A DNA stretch of 64,000 bases, taken from positions 1-64,000 of the forward strand of contig CACODE010000003.1 of assembly GCA_902625885.1 (NCBI GenBank). The letters run 5' to 3'. The DNA is from an uncultured Candidatus Poseidoniales archaeon (lineage in GTDB: Archaea > Thermoplasmatota > Poseidoniia > Poseidoniales > Poseidoniaceae). Below are positions 1 to 8,868 of this stretch, piece after piece (the first letter of the stretch is position 1; the number at the start of each line of letters is the position of its first letter). The notes below the pieces were generated by a model that saw only the letters and a program-made list of their open reading frames with translations, was not told the DNA's origin and ran no database searches. The position numbers and the translations under genes were made by a program.

Positions 1-163
1 CCGGTGGTGTTGCATCTACCGGTTCGTTTGGTTCATCAACCGACTCTTGGGGGGGTTGCTCAAGAGAGCCGATATCGCCAAAGGCGTCGCCCAACATGTT
101 GTCAAGTTGGGACTGTTCTTCCTCATCGCGGGCTTTTTCTGCTGAGGTTTTTCGTTTGGCCAT
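1..163 (-). CDS. Hypothetical charged protein, truncated by window edge
   Basis: Only the first 54 codons are inside the window. They begin with an ATG at 163 and read MAKRKTSAEKARDEEEQ, followed by a Gln/Asp/Glu/Pro-rich stretch with no membrane segment or recognisable domain. This frame was not in the ORF track because the gene runs off the window; the 83-aa minus ORF listed there (16..267) is a different frame and crosses the tRNA. The start lies about 30 bases downstream of an AT-rich box at 194-201 that may also serve the divergent tRNA-Asp. No function can be assigned. Confidence 0.6.
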   Translation of the reverse strand, partial: MAKRKTSAEKARDEEEQSQLDNMLGDAFGDIGSLEQPPQESVDEPNEPVDATPP

Positions 164-193
164 GGTGGCACCCATTTCACCCACATGGCGCGG

Positions 194-201
194 CTTAAAT
201 A
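194..201 (+). promoter_or_regulatory. TATA-like box of tRNA-Asp (possibly bidirectional)
   Basis: TTAAATAG sits in otherwise GC-rich DNA about 30 bases before the tRNA-Asp gene, the usual archaeal TATA-box distance. Read on the other strand it lies 31-38 bases before the ATG at 163, so it could also drive that gene. Confidence 0.5.
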
Positions 202-229
202 GCGGTTGCGTCCCCGGCAAGTTGCTACA

Positions 230-304
230 GCCCGCTTGGTGTAGAGGTTATCATGCAGGATTGTCATTCCTGCGACCCGGGTTCAATTCCCGGAGTGGGC
301 GCCA
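230..304 (+). tRNA. tRNA-Asp (GTC anticodon)
   Basis: A complete cloverleaf can be drawn: acceptor GCCCGCT pairs with AGTGGGC (one G-T), the anticodon stem CAGGA/TCCTG encloses the loop TTGTCAT with anticodon GTC, and the T arm CCGGG-TTCAATT-CCCGG is perfect. Discriminator base G is followed by an encoded CCA (302-304), unlike the tRNA-Leu in this window. No intron is seen in the anticodon loop. Confidence 0.96.
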
Positions 305-366
305 CCCTATTCCTACCGCTTTCGCCGCGACCTCAGGACGAAACCCAGCAACTTCTTGCGCCCTAG

Positions 367-861
367 TCATTGGCTGGGGCCCTTCCCAAGGATTTCAAGA
401 AAGAAATCACATTCGCCATCGAAAACGAAAATTTTCTTCTTTCCATCGTACACGTAGGTCGTGGAAACCGTTTTTTCCCCCGAATTGCTCGGACCCATTT
501 CATCATTCGTTGACATTGTCACGGTTTTCTTTTTTACGCGGTAGGATAAATCCTCAACGCCAATCTCTCTTTTCGCATAGATGAAATAGGGAGATATTTG
601 TTTCCAAAATTGGACTTTATCCTCATCTGCTTTCTTCACGAAAACGGCCTTGTGCTGGTACGACAACAACGCGACCACCAAGACCGCAAGAAAGGGAACG
701 TATGTGCCTTCGATCCCAAAATGAACAGCGAGTGAAGTGTTCGGCGGGGTTTCCCACTCAAGAACAGAGACAAGAACGATGGCCCCGAGAAGGTATTTTG
801 TCAACTCCATGAGGACACCGATGATCCTGTTGCCTGGGAACGATTGCTTAACTTCCTGCAT
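367..861 (-). CDS. Hypothetical two-TM membrane protein
   Basis: A 164-aa protein with two hydrophobic segments near the N terminus (about residues 17-36 and 54-70), then a charged soluble C-terminal part of about 90 residues. The start at 861 is chosen because GGTGGTGA lies just before it and because the longer ORF-track start (900) would run far into the upstream gene; with this choice the overlap with the 326-aa gene is 14 bases, typical of translational coupling. It is the last gene of a three-gene minus-strand run that begins with the LDLa-repeat protein. No family was recognised. Confidence 0.7.
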   Translation of the reverse strand: MQEVKQSFPGNRIIGVLMELTKYLLGAIVLVSVLEWETPPNTSLAVHFGIEGTYVPFLAVLVVALLSYQHKAVFVKKADEDKVQFWKQISPYFIYAKREIGVEDLSYRVKKKTVTMSTNDEMGPSNSGEKTVSTTYVYDGKKKIFVFDGECDFFLEILGKGPSQ

Positions 862-1828
862 TCTCACCACCCTCAATGAATTGGTTGCCATCGGCGTCAA
901 GCTTTATTTTTTCATCAACGGACGGCGTGCGGGCCTTTGTTCGCTTCGTGGCCGGCATCAGAAACCACATGACCGGCAACACCAGCAGGCTGTCCAAATT
1001 CTTGCCGAGGCCGATGTTGAAGGTTGATTGAAACGCGATGAAGGATTCGTTTTCTTCGCTGCCGTTTTCAGGGACGTTGGCGGCGACATCAGCCCTTTTT
1101 TCAGGTTCAACCAACCCGAGGTCATAGCCCGAGAAAGCAGCGTTGAGCTCAACGCCTAGCCACTTGAAACGGGTCTCGGACGAAGAATTGGTGTGAACGA
1201 ACGAGACGGTTTCGATGTTGGCTCCCGGCGTGTTGGTCGCCGTGGTGTCTTCCTCACCATCATCACCATCGCCGGCCAATTCCAGCATGTAGGACGCAGG
1301 GAACAACACCGAAAAGGCGAGGATGGCCCCCAGAAACATCAACGTACGTACGTGATGACGCCAGCGGAACGATGACAGCATCAACAATTCGCTGAGGACG
1401 AGCAACACCAGAGAGACTTTTACGGAATTCCGTCCCAATTCCAACCAATCCCTTGGTTCGGTAGAGGTTTGTTCACCCGATGATGTCGCTTTTTCTTCTT
1501 CCTGCGAGCCGTTTGACACGTCCGGTGGTTCTGTTGCGTTGTCGGCCGGTTCGGTGCTCACCGGGACGCTGGCCCCTCCGTCTCGAGCCAAAACATACAA
1601 GAGAAGCCTGGTTGAATTTCTAACCTCGACGTCAACGAAGGTTTGATCCTTGTCAATCGCCACGATGGAATGGACTTCTGCCGGCGATGGTTTGCCTTCG
1701 GTGTAAGCGCCCTGGACGGTGGCAACAAGCCAAGCGGACACGAAGACGTGAACGGCAAGAAACACCGTCACGCCGATGCGGACCACGGCGAAGAGCGGAT
1801 GGGGTTTTGGCCGCATCAACACGGCCAT
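848..1828 (-). CDS. Hypothetical multi-TM membrane protein
   Basis: A 326-aa protein with an N-terminal membrane segment (about 12-38), an Asp/Glu/Ser/Thr-rich exposed loop, a membrane hairpin at about 136-183, a second acidic exposed loop, and a last hydrophobic segment near residue 280. GGTGAGG precedes the ATG. It starts 25 bases after the LDLa-repeat protein and overlaps the next membrane protein, so the three are probably one operon and may form a cell-surface complex (inference from order only). No family recognised. Confidence 0.75.
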   Translation of the reverse strand: MAVLMRPKPHPLFAVVRIGVTVFLAVHVFVSAWLVATVQGAYTEGKPSPAEVHSIVAIDKDQTFVDVEVRNSTRLLLYVLARDGGASVPVSTEPADNATEPPDVSNGSQEEEKATSSGEQTSTEPRDWLELGRNSVKVSLVLLVLSELLMLSSFRWRHHVRTLMFLGAILAFSVLFPASYMLELAGDGDDGEEDTTATNTPGANIETVSFVHTNSSSETRFKWLGVELNAAFSGYDLGLVEPEKRADVAANVPENGSEENESFIAFQSTFNIGLGKNLDSLLVLPVMWFLMPATKRTKARTPSVDEKIKLDADGNQFIEGGENAGS

Positions 1829-1853
1829 GCGTCCTCACCGTTCCCTTTTGATG

Positions 1854-4800
1854 TCACTCTTCGGTGCGCCGGCGGTTGCCTGCAATCGCAGCGAGGCCAA
1901 TCATGGCCATCACGGTCAACGGGGATACGAAGGGCAGGAGGCCCGAGTCTTCAGCAACTTCTTCAGCCGTTGGAGGTGTGGTCTCTTCCTCTTCATCGGT
2001 TGTTTCGCTGGTATCGCTGGTGCCGTCTGTTAGACCGAGATCGTCGGTGTTGGCTCCAGCGTCTTCGAGAACTTGTTCAAGTTCAGCGAGGTCGTGCTGG
2101 TCCACGTCAACGATGTCTTCCAGGTCGTCAAATTCGGCCATTTCGGTTTGCGCCTCTTGTGCAGAAACACCGGTAATGTAGCGAATGCTTGCGAAGGTCA
2201 TCGGTCGGTCCTCGCTGTAGCCCGTGGTTGTTGGTCCTGCGAGAATGTAGTCGTTTCCATCTTCGTCCGATGCGTACAATCCGACACCGACAATGGTGGC
2301 GTGCTCTGTGCTCCAGAGCGGCGCCCACATGCCGTCAACGTACGGGAATTCGGGGGCTTCGTTCTCGGCTATCGATTCAAAGGTTGAGCCGAGGTTCTCA
2401 CCGAAAGCCTCGAACACTTCGCCAATATTGGAGTCGGCAAAGGCTTCTGCAATGGTGTTGATCTTGTCGCTTGGTTCCTGTTGCTCCTCAATCGTGATGC
2501 AATCGCTGTAAGTATCGTAAGGGTCGTCTTCACCGGTTTGCGTCAAGTAAACGTGCAGGCAGTATTCGCCCGGGTTTGAGATGTCAACGACACGGTCAAA
2601 TTCAACCGAACTTTCATCGTCGAACGCAACGCTGTCGGTGGCGACGACGACGGACCCAGCATCGGTCATCTCGTGCACCTCATACATGACAGTGACATCG
2701 TTGTAGGTGTTGTCATAGTCTTCGGCCGTGATGTGGAGAGCGAGAGAATTGTCGCCGTTGTCATTCATGTAGGTGCCATAATGCTCGATGACTGGTCCGC
2801 CCATCCAAACCAGATTGCAGGATTCTTCAATGTTGGTCAGCACGGAGCCGTCAGCGTCGTAAATCGAGGCCCCAATGCACATGTTCACGTGGCCGTAGAC
2901 CGACGGTGCCGGAACCTCGGATTCGTGATGCACGAAGCCGCTATCAACGGACATGCTGATGTCGCAGCTCCAACTTGCGCAAAGCATGAGGTCTTCGACT
3001 GAAGCAAGCACGTTGCCCTCTTCATCGCTGATGTAGAAGTCCATGAGTTGGAAGATCGCCTCGCCTTCGTCGGCACCGTCGCCGCAGTCGGCCGTGCCGT
3101 CGTTGACCAGGGCGAAGTTCAAACTCGTGGCGTATTCATCGCAGTAGAAATCGCCTGACTGACGAGTGTTGTGTTCGTCATCGCCCTCCGAGCAGTGTGG
3201 CGTACCGTCGTTGACGTACTGGAACGGAATGCGGTCGTAGTTGTCACAGAGGAACCATTGGCCCTCGTTGTCAACAGGTTCGTCTGAACCATCGGCACAG
3301 TCAGCGCTGCCATCGTTGACCAATTCGAACGCAACTTCCGTGCCGTCTTCGCACATGTACGTGTCCGGAGCGTCTGCGTTTGCATTCTCGTCCTCTCCAA
3401 AGTAGCAATCGTCCCATCCGTCGTTAACGTGGTCAAGCGAGAAGCTGTCGCCATCGTAGCAGGTAAACTCTCTGTCCTCTTGATAGCCGAGTTGGGTCGC
3501 ATCAAAACTGCCTTGGAAACCGACCACAACGTCCTCGACGTCGTAGTTGTACGTCGTGATGCTGTTGAGGAAGAAGTCGTCCTCATCCGAGCCGTCAGAG
3601 CAGTGGTCGTAGCCGTCGTTGACACCGCTGGCGTGAATGGCTTCACCGTTGTCGCAGTAGAAGGGTTCCTCGTCATCGTAGTAGTCGTCATCGCCGCCAT
3701 CGCCACCAAAGACGTTTTCGAAAATCTCGCCCACGGAATCCTCAAGAGCATCCTCAAAGTCTTCCGCAACGGCTTCACCAAACGCTGTGCTGGCGTGGCC
3801 AAGGACGTTGCCCATCATCACGAACATGACCGGGTTGCCGGGCGGGCACGAGGTGCAAGGCGTGACGTCGAGCATCTCGCCGTCGCCAAGGTCGACCTCG
3901 AGGGTTTCGTCGGCGCTGAGGTCGAACCGGACACCGCCCATTTCCGCATCCTCTTCGTAGTCGCCCTCACTGGAAAAAGCGTCCGTGACGGTGATGTCAA
4001 ATTGGCCTTCGTCGAAGCCAAATTCTTCCATCGGCAAACCGGTGAAGTAGACGTTGTAATCAGCAGAGCCGATGTATGTGCCGTCAACGGTGCCGCAGTG
4101 GTCATCGACGTAGGTTTCGCCCCACTCTTCGAAAACGTCGGCTTCGGAGGCGGACTCAACGCAGTGCCACGAGGTTTCTTCGTTTTGCGAAGCCTCCACG
4201 TAAATTGGGCTGGGGTTGCCAAGACGCCACTCGGCGTCGGACGCAATTGAATAGGTGAAGTCCATGCCCGTGTCAAAGTCGACATCGAGCCGCTCACCGC
4301 CACCTTCCAGAACAACATCGACGCCAAGGTTCATGTCGTGGCCGACCATCATGTCGATGTCCATATCGGCGCCAATGAGGTGGTAGTCATTGTTGAGGTA
4401 TTCAGTGTAGAGAATGTCAACGGTGACCACGTTTTCGGCCTCGATGAGGACATCGATGTCGAAGGAGGTGGGTTCGCTGCCGAAGGTCGTTTCTGACCAG
4501 TCCGTCATCAGGACATCGTTGGAAAGCACGCCGTGGCGAACCACAACATCGCTGGTGCGGCTCCAAACCTGTACATTGTCGCCGTTGATGTCTTGGATGG
4601 TCTGAACGGACACGTCCTCGGTCTGGTGCACGTAGATGTTGGTGGCACCGGTGATCAGCTGGCCGATGTCAAGGTTGAAGCCAGCCTCATCAGCGTCTGC
4701 CATGATCTCCGTAAAGAGTTCTTGAATGTCCAATCCGGTGACGTTCTGGACATCGCTGTCAAGGCTGCTCCAGTCGTATTCCACGCCGTAGTAATACTCG

Positions 4801-4904
4801 GAGGGTTCGGTTGGAACGGCTTGCACCATGGCGATGGGTGAAAGCGCCGTCAGCAAGAGAAGGGATACAAGCAGGCCAGAGGGGGTGCGTCGTGCAGTAG
4901 ACAT
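1854..4904 (-). CDS. Large secreted protein with five LDL-receptor-A-like repeats and a C-terminal sorting tail
   Basis: A 1016-aa, strongly acidic exported protein. The start at 4904 is preferred over 4925 because GGAG lies 5 bases before it and it opens directly into a signal peptide (about 1-30). At about residues 410-610 five repeats follow the pattern F.C..G......VNDG..DC.DG.DE, matching the calcium-binding end of LDL receptor class A modules (six-Cys domains in animals; here only some cysteines are kept). The C terminus (SGLLPFVSPLTVMAMIG...GNRRRTEE) has the P-F / hydrophobic helix / Arg cluster layout of PGF-CTERM-like archaeosortase tails, so the protein is probably anchored to lipid or S-layer. 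Function unknown; adhesion or ligand binding is a guess. Confidence 0.85.
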   Translation of the reverse strand: MSTARRTPSGLLVSLLLLTALSPIAMVQAVPTEPSEYYYGVEYDWSSLDSDVQNVTGLDIQELFTEIMADADEAGFNLDIGQLITGATNIYVHQTEDVSVQTIQDINGDNVQVWSRTSDVVVRHGVLSNDVLMTDWSETTFGSEPTSFDIDVLIEAENVVTVDILYTEYLNNDYHLIGADMDIDMMVGHDMNLGVDVVLEGGGERLDVDFDTGMDFTYSIASDAEWRLGNPSPIYVEASQNEETSWHCVESASEADVFEEWGETYVDDHCGTVDGTYIGSADYNVYFTGLPMEEFGFDEGQFDITVTDAFSSEGDYEEDAEMGGVRFDLSADETLEVDLGDGEMLDVTPCTSCPPGNPVMFVMMGNVLGHASTAFGEAVAEDFEDALEDSVGEIFENVFGGDGGDDDYYDDEEPFYCDNGEAIHASGVNDGYDHCSDGSDEDDFFLNSITTYNYDVEDVVVGFQGSFDATQLGYQEDREFTCYDGDSFSLDHVNDGWDDCYFGEDENANADAPDTYMCEDGTEVAFELVNDGSADCADGSDEPVDNEGQWFLCDNYDRIPFQYVNDGTPHCSEGDDEHNTRQSGDFYCDEYATSLNFALVNDGTADCGDGADEGEAIFQLMDFYISDEEGNVLASVEDLMLCASWSCDISMSVDSGFVHHESEVPAPSVYGHVNMCIGASIYDADGSVLTNIEESCNLVWMGGPVIEHYGTYMNDNGDNSLALHITAEDYDNTYNDVTVMYEVHEMTDAGSVVVATDSVAFDDESSVEFDRVVDISNPGEYCLHVYLTQTGEDDPYDTYSDCITIEEQQEPSDKINTIAEAFADSNIGEVFEAFGENLGSTFESIAENEAPEFPYVDGMWAPLWSTEHATIVGVGLYASDEDGNDYILAGPTTTGYSEDRPMTFASIRYITGVSAQEAQTEMAEFDDLEDIVDVDQHDLAELEQVLEDAGANTDDLGLTDGTSDTSETTDEEEETTPPTAEEVAEDSGLLPFVSPLTVMAMIGLAAIAGNRRRTEE

Positions 4905-4962
4905 CGTTTCTCCGGTGAAAACCATGCCCTATAAGGGTATTTGAGAGGTTTTTCTAGGGCAG

Positions 4963-6006
4963 TCATCTGCATTTTTGGTAAGACGCGTTGAATATTCTTC
5001 GCGCCAATTTGTAGTCGAGACGGCGTCTTCTAACGCCTTTTTTCGTGTTCCCCATGAAAGCGGTCAGGAACACATCGTGCGTGGCGGACCTGTACGCCTC
5101 TATGCTTTGATTGGCTTCCGAAATGACCTTATCGAGCAGTTCATCGTCAATATCAACCTCGATGTAGGTAAGATGCCGACTGCTCACCTTGATCTTGTCC
5201 CGAGCGTATCCCAACGAGTCGCCTCTGCAAAATTTGATCCTCATGGAATTGTCCGTTTTCGTGCCGTCAACGGCCCTGTAGCCGAGAATCCCCTCCGGGG
5301 CATTGAAGCGCATCGCTATGGCGTTGTTCGCCGTGCTGGCTGTTTGGTCATGGAGGGTTCGTATCTGACCGTATGTCCCCAAAATCGTATCGTTTTTCCA
5401 GACTTGTTGAATCGGGTTCGAGGTTGAGAAAATCATGACGCAAACAGGGTGTTCCGTGTCAGAAAAAGGATTCTCCTCCAGGATGGTTATCGAATGCAGT
5501 TTTTCTCGCCAGTGCGGGAGTTCATTCAAGTCCTGAATTACGGACTCCGGCACGATCCAGACCGATTCATGATATGTTTGAATGGTCTGTTCAATCGCGA
5601 GTTTGAACAGGTCGTCCAGTACACGAAACAAGCCCTCTGAAATTTCCGGGAAACGGTTTGTGTCGAAATAGTGCCTCGCCGCCGAACCGAGACGTTTGGC
5701 TGAGTTTTTCGCCATGTAGGGTGGATTGGTCAGGACGACGGCGTTGGCATGATGCACCACGTTGAGGAGGGAATCGTTTGGTACCCCCCATCCGTTGCTT
5801 TGGCAGATTTGTGGGTCAATGTCGTGGCCGTGAATCTCAAATCCCATCTCTTCGGCCAACGCAAGCAGATGGCCGTCTCCAGCAAAGGGATCAACGCATA
5901 CTGAGTGACGCTCCAACAACGATTCAAGATGGCGCTTGATGTGAGGTCGTAGCCAAACATCGTGGCGAGTAAAAAATTGCCCGAGGCGACGTTTGGTCGT
6001 GTCCAC
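4963..6006 (-). CDS. N6-adenine DNA methyltransferase-like protein, no restriction partner
   Basis: A 347-aa class I SAM-dependent methyltransferase: N-terminal RRLGQFFT (the GQFFT/GQYYT lead-in of amino-methyltransferases), SAM motif DPFAGDGHL at about 39-47 and catalytic motif TNPPY at 93-97, the N6-adenine signature. The ORF-track start (6153) is rejected because it would overlap 139 bases of the GMP synthase gene; GTG at 6006, about 9 bases after GAAAGGT, or GTG at 6015 overlapping the upstream stop, are better. It lies immediately downstream of the GMP synthase subunit. No endonuclease or specificity gene is nearby, so it is probably an orphan methylase; an RNA or protein substrate cannot be ruled out. 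Confidence 0.8.
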   Translation of the reverse strand: MDTTKRRLGQFFTRHDVWLRPHIKRHLESLLERHSVCVDPFAGDGHLLALAEEMGFEIHGHDIDPQICQSNGWGVPNDSLLNVVHHANAVVLTNPPYMAKNSAKRLGSAARHYFDTNRFPEISEGLFRVLDDLFKLAIEQTIQTYHESVWIVPESVIQDLNELPHWREKLHSITILEENPFSDTEHPVCVMIFSTSNPIQQVWKNDTILGTYGQIRTLHDQTASTANNAIAMRFNAPEGILGYRAVDGTKTDNSMRIKFCRGDSLGYARDKIKVSSRHLTYIEVDIDDELLDKVISEANQSIEAYRSATHDVFLTAFMGNTKKGVRRRRLDYKLARRIFNASYQKCR

Positions 6007-6014
6007 TGTGGGCA

Positions 6015-6605
6015 CTACCTTTCTCGATGAGCGCGGCAAACGGCGACAAAGTTTTCGAACATCTCTTTGCCAAATTCCGAGTCGTTCACCTCGGGATGGA
6101 ACTGGAGCCCGAACCTGTCGCCGGCCTCGTTTTCCATGCCCTGAACCTTGCACGACGGGCTACCCGCTGTGATGAAGAAGCCTTCTGGAACCACGTGGAC
6201 TTCATCGTTGTGCGACTCCCAAACCGTCTGGTTTGCATTTGTTCCAGCAAAGATGGTCCCGCCGCCCTCAACGAGTTCAATTTCCATGGCGCCAAATTCG
6301 GGTTCGGGTGATTCGCGAGCGTCGCCACCGTAGTGGCGGGCCATGAACTGGTGACCAGCACAGATGCCCAAGATGGGGATGTCCAGCGCAAGGTAGGCCG
6401 CGCAATTCCCCAGTTCTCCGGTCAGACCAACGCGTGCTGCACCCCCGGAAAGAATCAGGCCGTCCAACTCGCGAAGTTCCGAAACGGGCGTGGTGTTGTC
6501 GATGATCTGCGTGTCCACCTTGAGGTAGCGCAGCATGCGCCACTCGCGATGCGTCCACTGGCCTCCGTTATCAACGACATCAATAACCAGCGGTTTGTCC
6601 GACAT
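6015..6605 (-). CDS. guaAA: GMP synthase, glutamine amidotransferase subunit
   Basis: A 196-aa class I glutaminase that releases ammonia from glutamine for XMP to GMP conversion in the cytosol. The nucleophile elbow GICAGHQ gives Cys82, and FHPEVND gives His170 and Glu172, so the triad is complete. The length equals a stand-alone glutaminase; in Archaea GMP synthase is typically split into this subunit and a separate ATP-pyrophosphatase subunit, which is not in the window. Start at 6605 follows GGGAGTGAGG. It sits between a tiny zinc-ribbon gene and the methyltransferase on the same strand. Confidence 0.93.
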   Translation of the reverse strand: MSDKPLVIDVVDNGGQWTHREWRMLRYLKVDTQIIDNTTPVSELRELDGLILSGGAARVGLTGELGNCAAYLALDIPILGICAGHQFMARHYGGDARESPEPEFGAMEIELVEGGGTIFAGTNANQTVWESHNDEVHVVPEGFFITAGSPSCKVQGMENEAGDRFGLQFHPEVNDSEFGKEMFENFVAVCRAHRER

Positions 6606-6687
6606 GCCCTCACTCCCTTGCAGGTGGTAGAGGAACGAACTTCAACATGCCGATGAATTCCACCGTGGCAGAACTGAGAGAAGTTGT

Positions 6688-6810
6688 TCAGCGGTGGTGA
6701 ACGGTGATGGTGCCGCAAACTCGACACCACACCTTGATGCCGTCTTTTCGTGGAGGGATGCCTGCGATGTTGATGTTTGTCCCGCAGGTACACTTCACGA
6801 TGTTCTCCAT
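6688..6810 (-). CDS. 40-aa zinc-ribbon miniprotein
   Basis: Too short for the ORF track. ATG at 6810 to TGA at 6688 encodes 40 residues with CTC near the N terminus and CRVC near residues 29-32, a CxC...CxxC set spaced like a single zinc ribbon. It lies between trm5 and the GMP synthase subunit on the same strand. Small zinc ribbons of this kind are common in Archaea and may bind RNA or partner proteins, but I recognise no named family. The regular codon use and the paired cysteines are the reasons for calling it real. Confidence 0.65.
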   Translation of the reverse strand: MENIVKCTCGTNINIAGIPPRKDGIKVWCRVCGTITVHHR

Positions 6811-6849
6811 GCGGCACCCTAAACATAGGTGCTTCATCAAATCAACGCC

Positions 6850-7941
6850 TTATTGCCATCTGAAAAGGGTTTGAAACATCGCAAAACACCGCGTTGTGGA
6901 AAAGCCTTTCACTTCTGAAATTTCTGTTTCCAGCGGTTCGCCACCCGCCTCTTGGACCAACCGTTCCAGTCGTTCCTTCTGCCGGGGCAACTCGTCCCTT
7001 TCAACGATGGTCCAACCGCGAAGCAAGGATTCGCCTTCCTGACGAAACAGTGGGAACATGGCGGGCAGGTGCTCAAAGCTGTCGTGCGGGAGATTCACCA
7101 AAACGGCGTGCGCCTTTCCGGAAAGGTGTTCATCCTTTGACCACAGCCGCGCGTCCTCACAAACGACGGTCGACGGGGCGAAGGACTGCCCCGCTCGTCC
7201 GGCCCAGCGGTCCACGTTCGTCTTGAGCAAATCGACGGCTTTGGGGTTCAAATCCCCAACCAGGAACCCTTCGACGAGGTCGGGCTCCACCAGCAACAAC
7301 GGGAGGGCGGGGCCAACCCCGGCGTAGGGGTCGGCCAAAACAATCGGGTGCCCAAGTCGCTGTCTGAACGCTTGAAACCGTTCGAGAGTTTGTTGGCGCT
7401 GGTTTGAGAGGCGAGCGGAAAAGTAGACTTCTCCAGGATCCACCTGTATCTCAAAGCCGTGTTCTCGAACCGTAGTTGTCGTGTGCGTGCTGCCGTCACG
7501 GCTGGAAAGCGGTTCGAGACTGCGAACGCGGAAATCACCTTCTACACCATTGTCCGCGCATACAACACGGATGCTTGGCATGTGGTTGAGCATGGCCACT
7601 GCCATCGCTTTCCCGTGAGGGCGGACTTCGGGCTCAAGTTTCACGAGGAGAACATCGCCTTGAGTCTCGAACGCCGAGGGCCAGAAAGATGCTGGCTTTG
7701 ACTGGAGCTCAGCGGGAAGACGTTCTGTCCAGTGTTTGGGCGATGGGTCCTTGGGCTCAATATCAACGATGACATGGCCCTCCCAGAAAGCATCGTTTTC
7801 CCCTGGTGCCTCGCCCGTCAATGGTACGGCCCGATGGGTCTCGCTGTAAGGAATGACGCCTGTTTTTTCGAGCCATCCGTTGGCTTTGCAGCGTTCCAAC
7901 CAAACCTGTGTTTGGTCTCTCGGCACGCTCAAATGACGCAT
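6850..7941 (-). CDS. trm5: tRNA (guanine37-N1)-methyltransferase Trm5 family
   Basis: A 363-aa Met10+/Trm5-type enzyme that places m1G at position 37 of tRNA. The class I SAM core shows DPYAGVGPALPL at about 204-215 and the NLPHDSFE motif near 283; VYFSARLSNQR near 172 matches the family lead-in to the catalytic domain. ATG at 7941 is chosen because the longer ORF-track start would run through the divergent diphthine synthase gene. Only 37 bases separate the two divergent starts. Trm5 and Dph5 both act on the translation machinery. A related Trm5 branch (wyosine synthesis) is possible. Confidence 0.85.
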   Translation of the reverse strand: MRHLSVPRDQTQVWLERCKANGWLEKTGVIPYSETHRAVPLTGEAPGENDAFWEGHVIVDIEPKDPSPKHWTERLPAELQSKPASFWPSAFETQGDVLLVKLEPEVRPHGKAMAVAMLNHMPSIRVVCADNGVEGDFRVRSLEPLSSRDGSTHTTTTVREHGFEIQVDPGEVYFSARLSNQRQQTLERFQAFRQRLGHPIVLADPYAGVGPALPLLLVEPDLVEGFLVGDLNPKAVDLLKTNVDRWAGRAGQSFAPSTVVCEDARLWSKDEHLSGKAHAVLVNLPHDSFEHLPAMFPLFRQEGESLLRGWTIVERDELPRQKERLERLVQEAGGEPLETEISEVKGFSTTRCFAMFQTLFRWQ

Positions 7942-7978
7942 GGCCCTCGCCCTGCCCAAGCGTCTCGGTGGTTTGAGC

Positions 7979-8866
7979 ATGGCGGCGGAAAAATCCCAAG
8001 AAAAAAAACTGCCCGACACCGGGCTGCTCTTGGTGGGCATGGGGATGGGCCACGTAAACGGCATGACCGTTGAAGCGCTTGATGCAGCAGCGGCCGCTGA
8101 CCACCGACGCTACGAGGCCTACACGGCGTTGTGGCCAGAGGAAGAATTGGCCCGTCTTGAGCAACGCATTGGCGCCATTGAACGCGTCATGCGACCGGAA
8201 GTGGAGGAGCCCGCCGAACTGTTCAGACTCGCTGAAACGTCGCTGGTCGCCCTTCTTGTGGTGGGCGATCCGCTTCAAGCAACAACCCACGTCGATCTGC
8301 AACTGCGCGCCCGCAGCGCTGGCATCGAATGCCGTGTCTTCCACGGCGTCTCCATCACGTCACTCGTGACGGGCGCTGTTGGCCTGTCGAATTACAAGTT
8401 TGGACGGCAGACCACGTTCACCTACCCCTACGGAACATGGGTGGCAACCTCCCCGCTTGAGGTGCTGGCGAACAATTGGGGGCATGGGTTGCACACGCTT
8501 GCCCTGCTGGACCTTGACCCCACGGGCCAAGGAACGGGAGACCAGCGCCCTATGACGCCAAAAGACGCCGCTGAAGCCATGCGATTGATGTGGACAAAGG
8601 CTACCGAGGCCATGGAAGAACGCCGGTTGGAGCCTGGGCCCCAGCAAACCATGAACCCGTTCCTCGACCCGTACCTTGAGCAGGATTTGGAAGGCGTTCC
8701 CGTTGTGCTGTGCGCCGACATGGGCACATCAGAACAATCCATCGTCGCCACCACGGTCGGGGCTTTGGAGAGCGAAATGGGGGGGCGTCTGAACTGCCTT
8801 GTGTTTCCCGCAAGTACGGGTGAAATTGAAGAGCAGGGCCTCGCTCGTTGGAAAAGGGGTGCGTGA
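7979..8866 (+). CDS. dphB: Diphthine synthase
   Basis: A 295-aa tetrapyrrole-methylase-fold enzyme that methylates the modified histidine of elongation factor 2 in diphthamide synthesis. The start LLLVGMGMGHVNGMTVEAL and the following YEAYT match the diphthine synthase N terminus, and VVVGDPLxATTH (here VVGDPLQATTH) is the GDP motif near residue 95. I prefer ATG at 7979, with GGTGG upstream, over 7940, which would touch the trm5 start. The stop codon is followed after two bases by the ATG of the symporter, so the two genes are probably co-transcribed. Confidence 0.9.
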   Translation: MAAEKSQEKKLPDTGLLLVGMGMGHVNGMTVEALDAAAAADHRRYEAYTALWPEEELARLEQRIGAIERVMRPEVEEPAELFRLAETSLVALLVVGDPLQATTHVDLQLRARSAGIECRVFHGVSITSLVTGAVGLSNYKFGRQTTFTYPYGTWVATSPLEVLANNWGHGLHTLALLDLDPTGQGTGDQRPMTPKDAAEAMRLMWTKATEAMEERRLEPGPQQTMNPFLDPYLEQDLEGVPVVLCADMGTSEQSIVATTVGALESEMGGRLNCLVFPASTGEIEEQGLARWKRGA

Positions 8867-8868
8867 GG

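Noticed and set aside
96-584. 162-aa plus ORF
   Set aside because: Runs through the complete tRNA-Asp gene and opposite two minus genes; chance ORF.
3429-4250. 273-aa antisense ORF inside the LDLa protein gene
   Set aside because: Mirror frame of a GC-rich gene, Val/Ala/Arg-rich with no domain; the LDLa frame has clear repeats.
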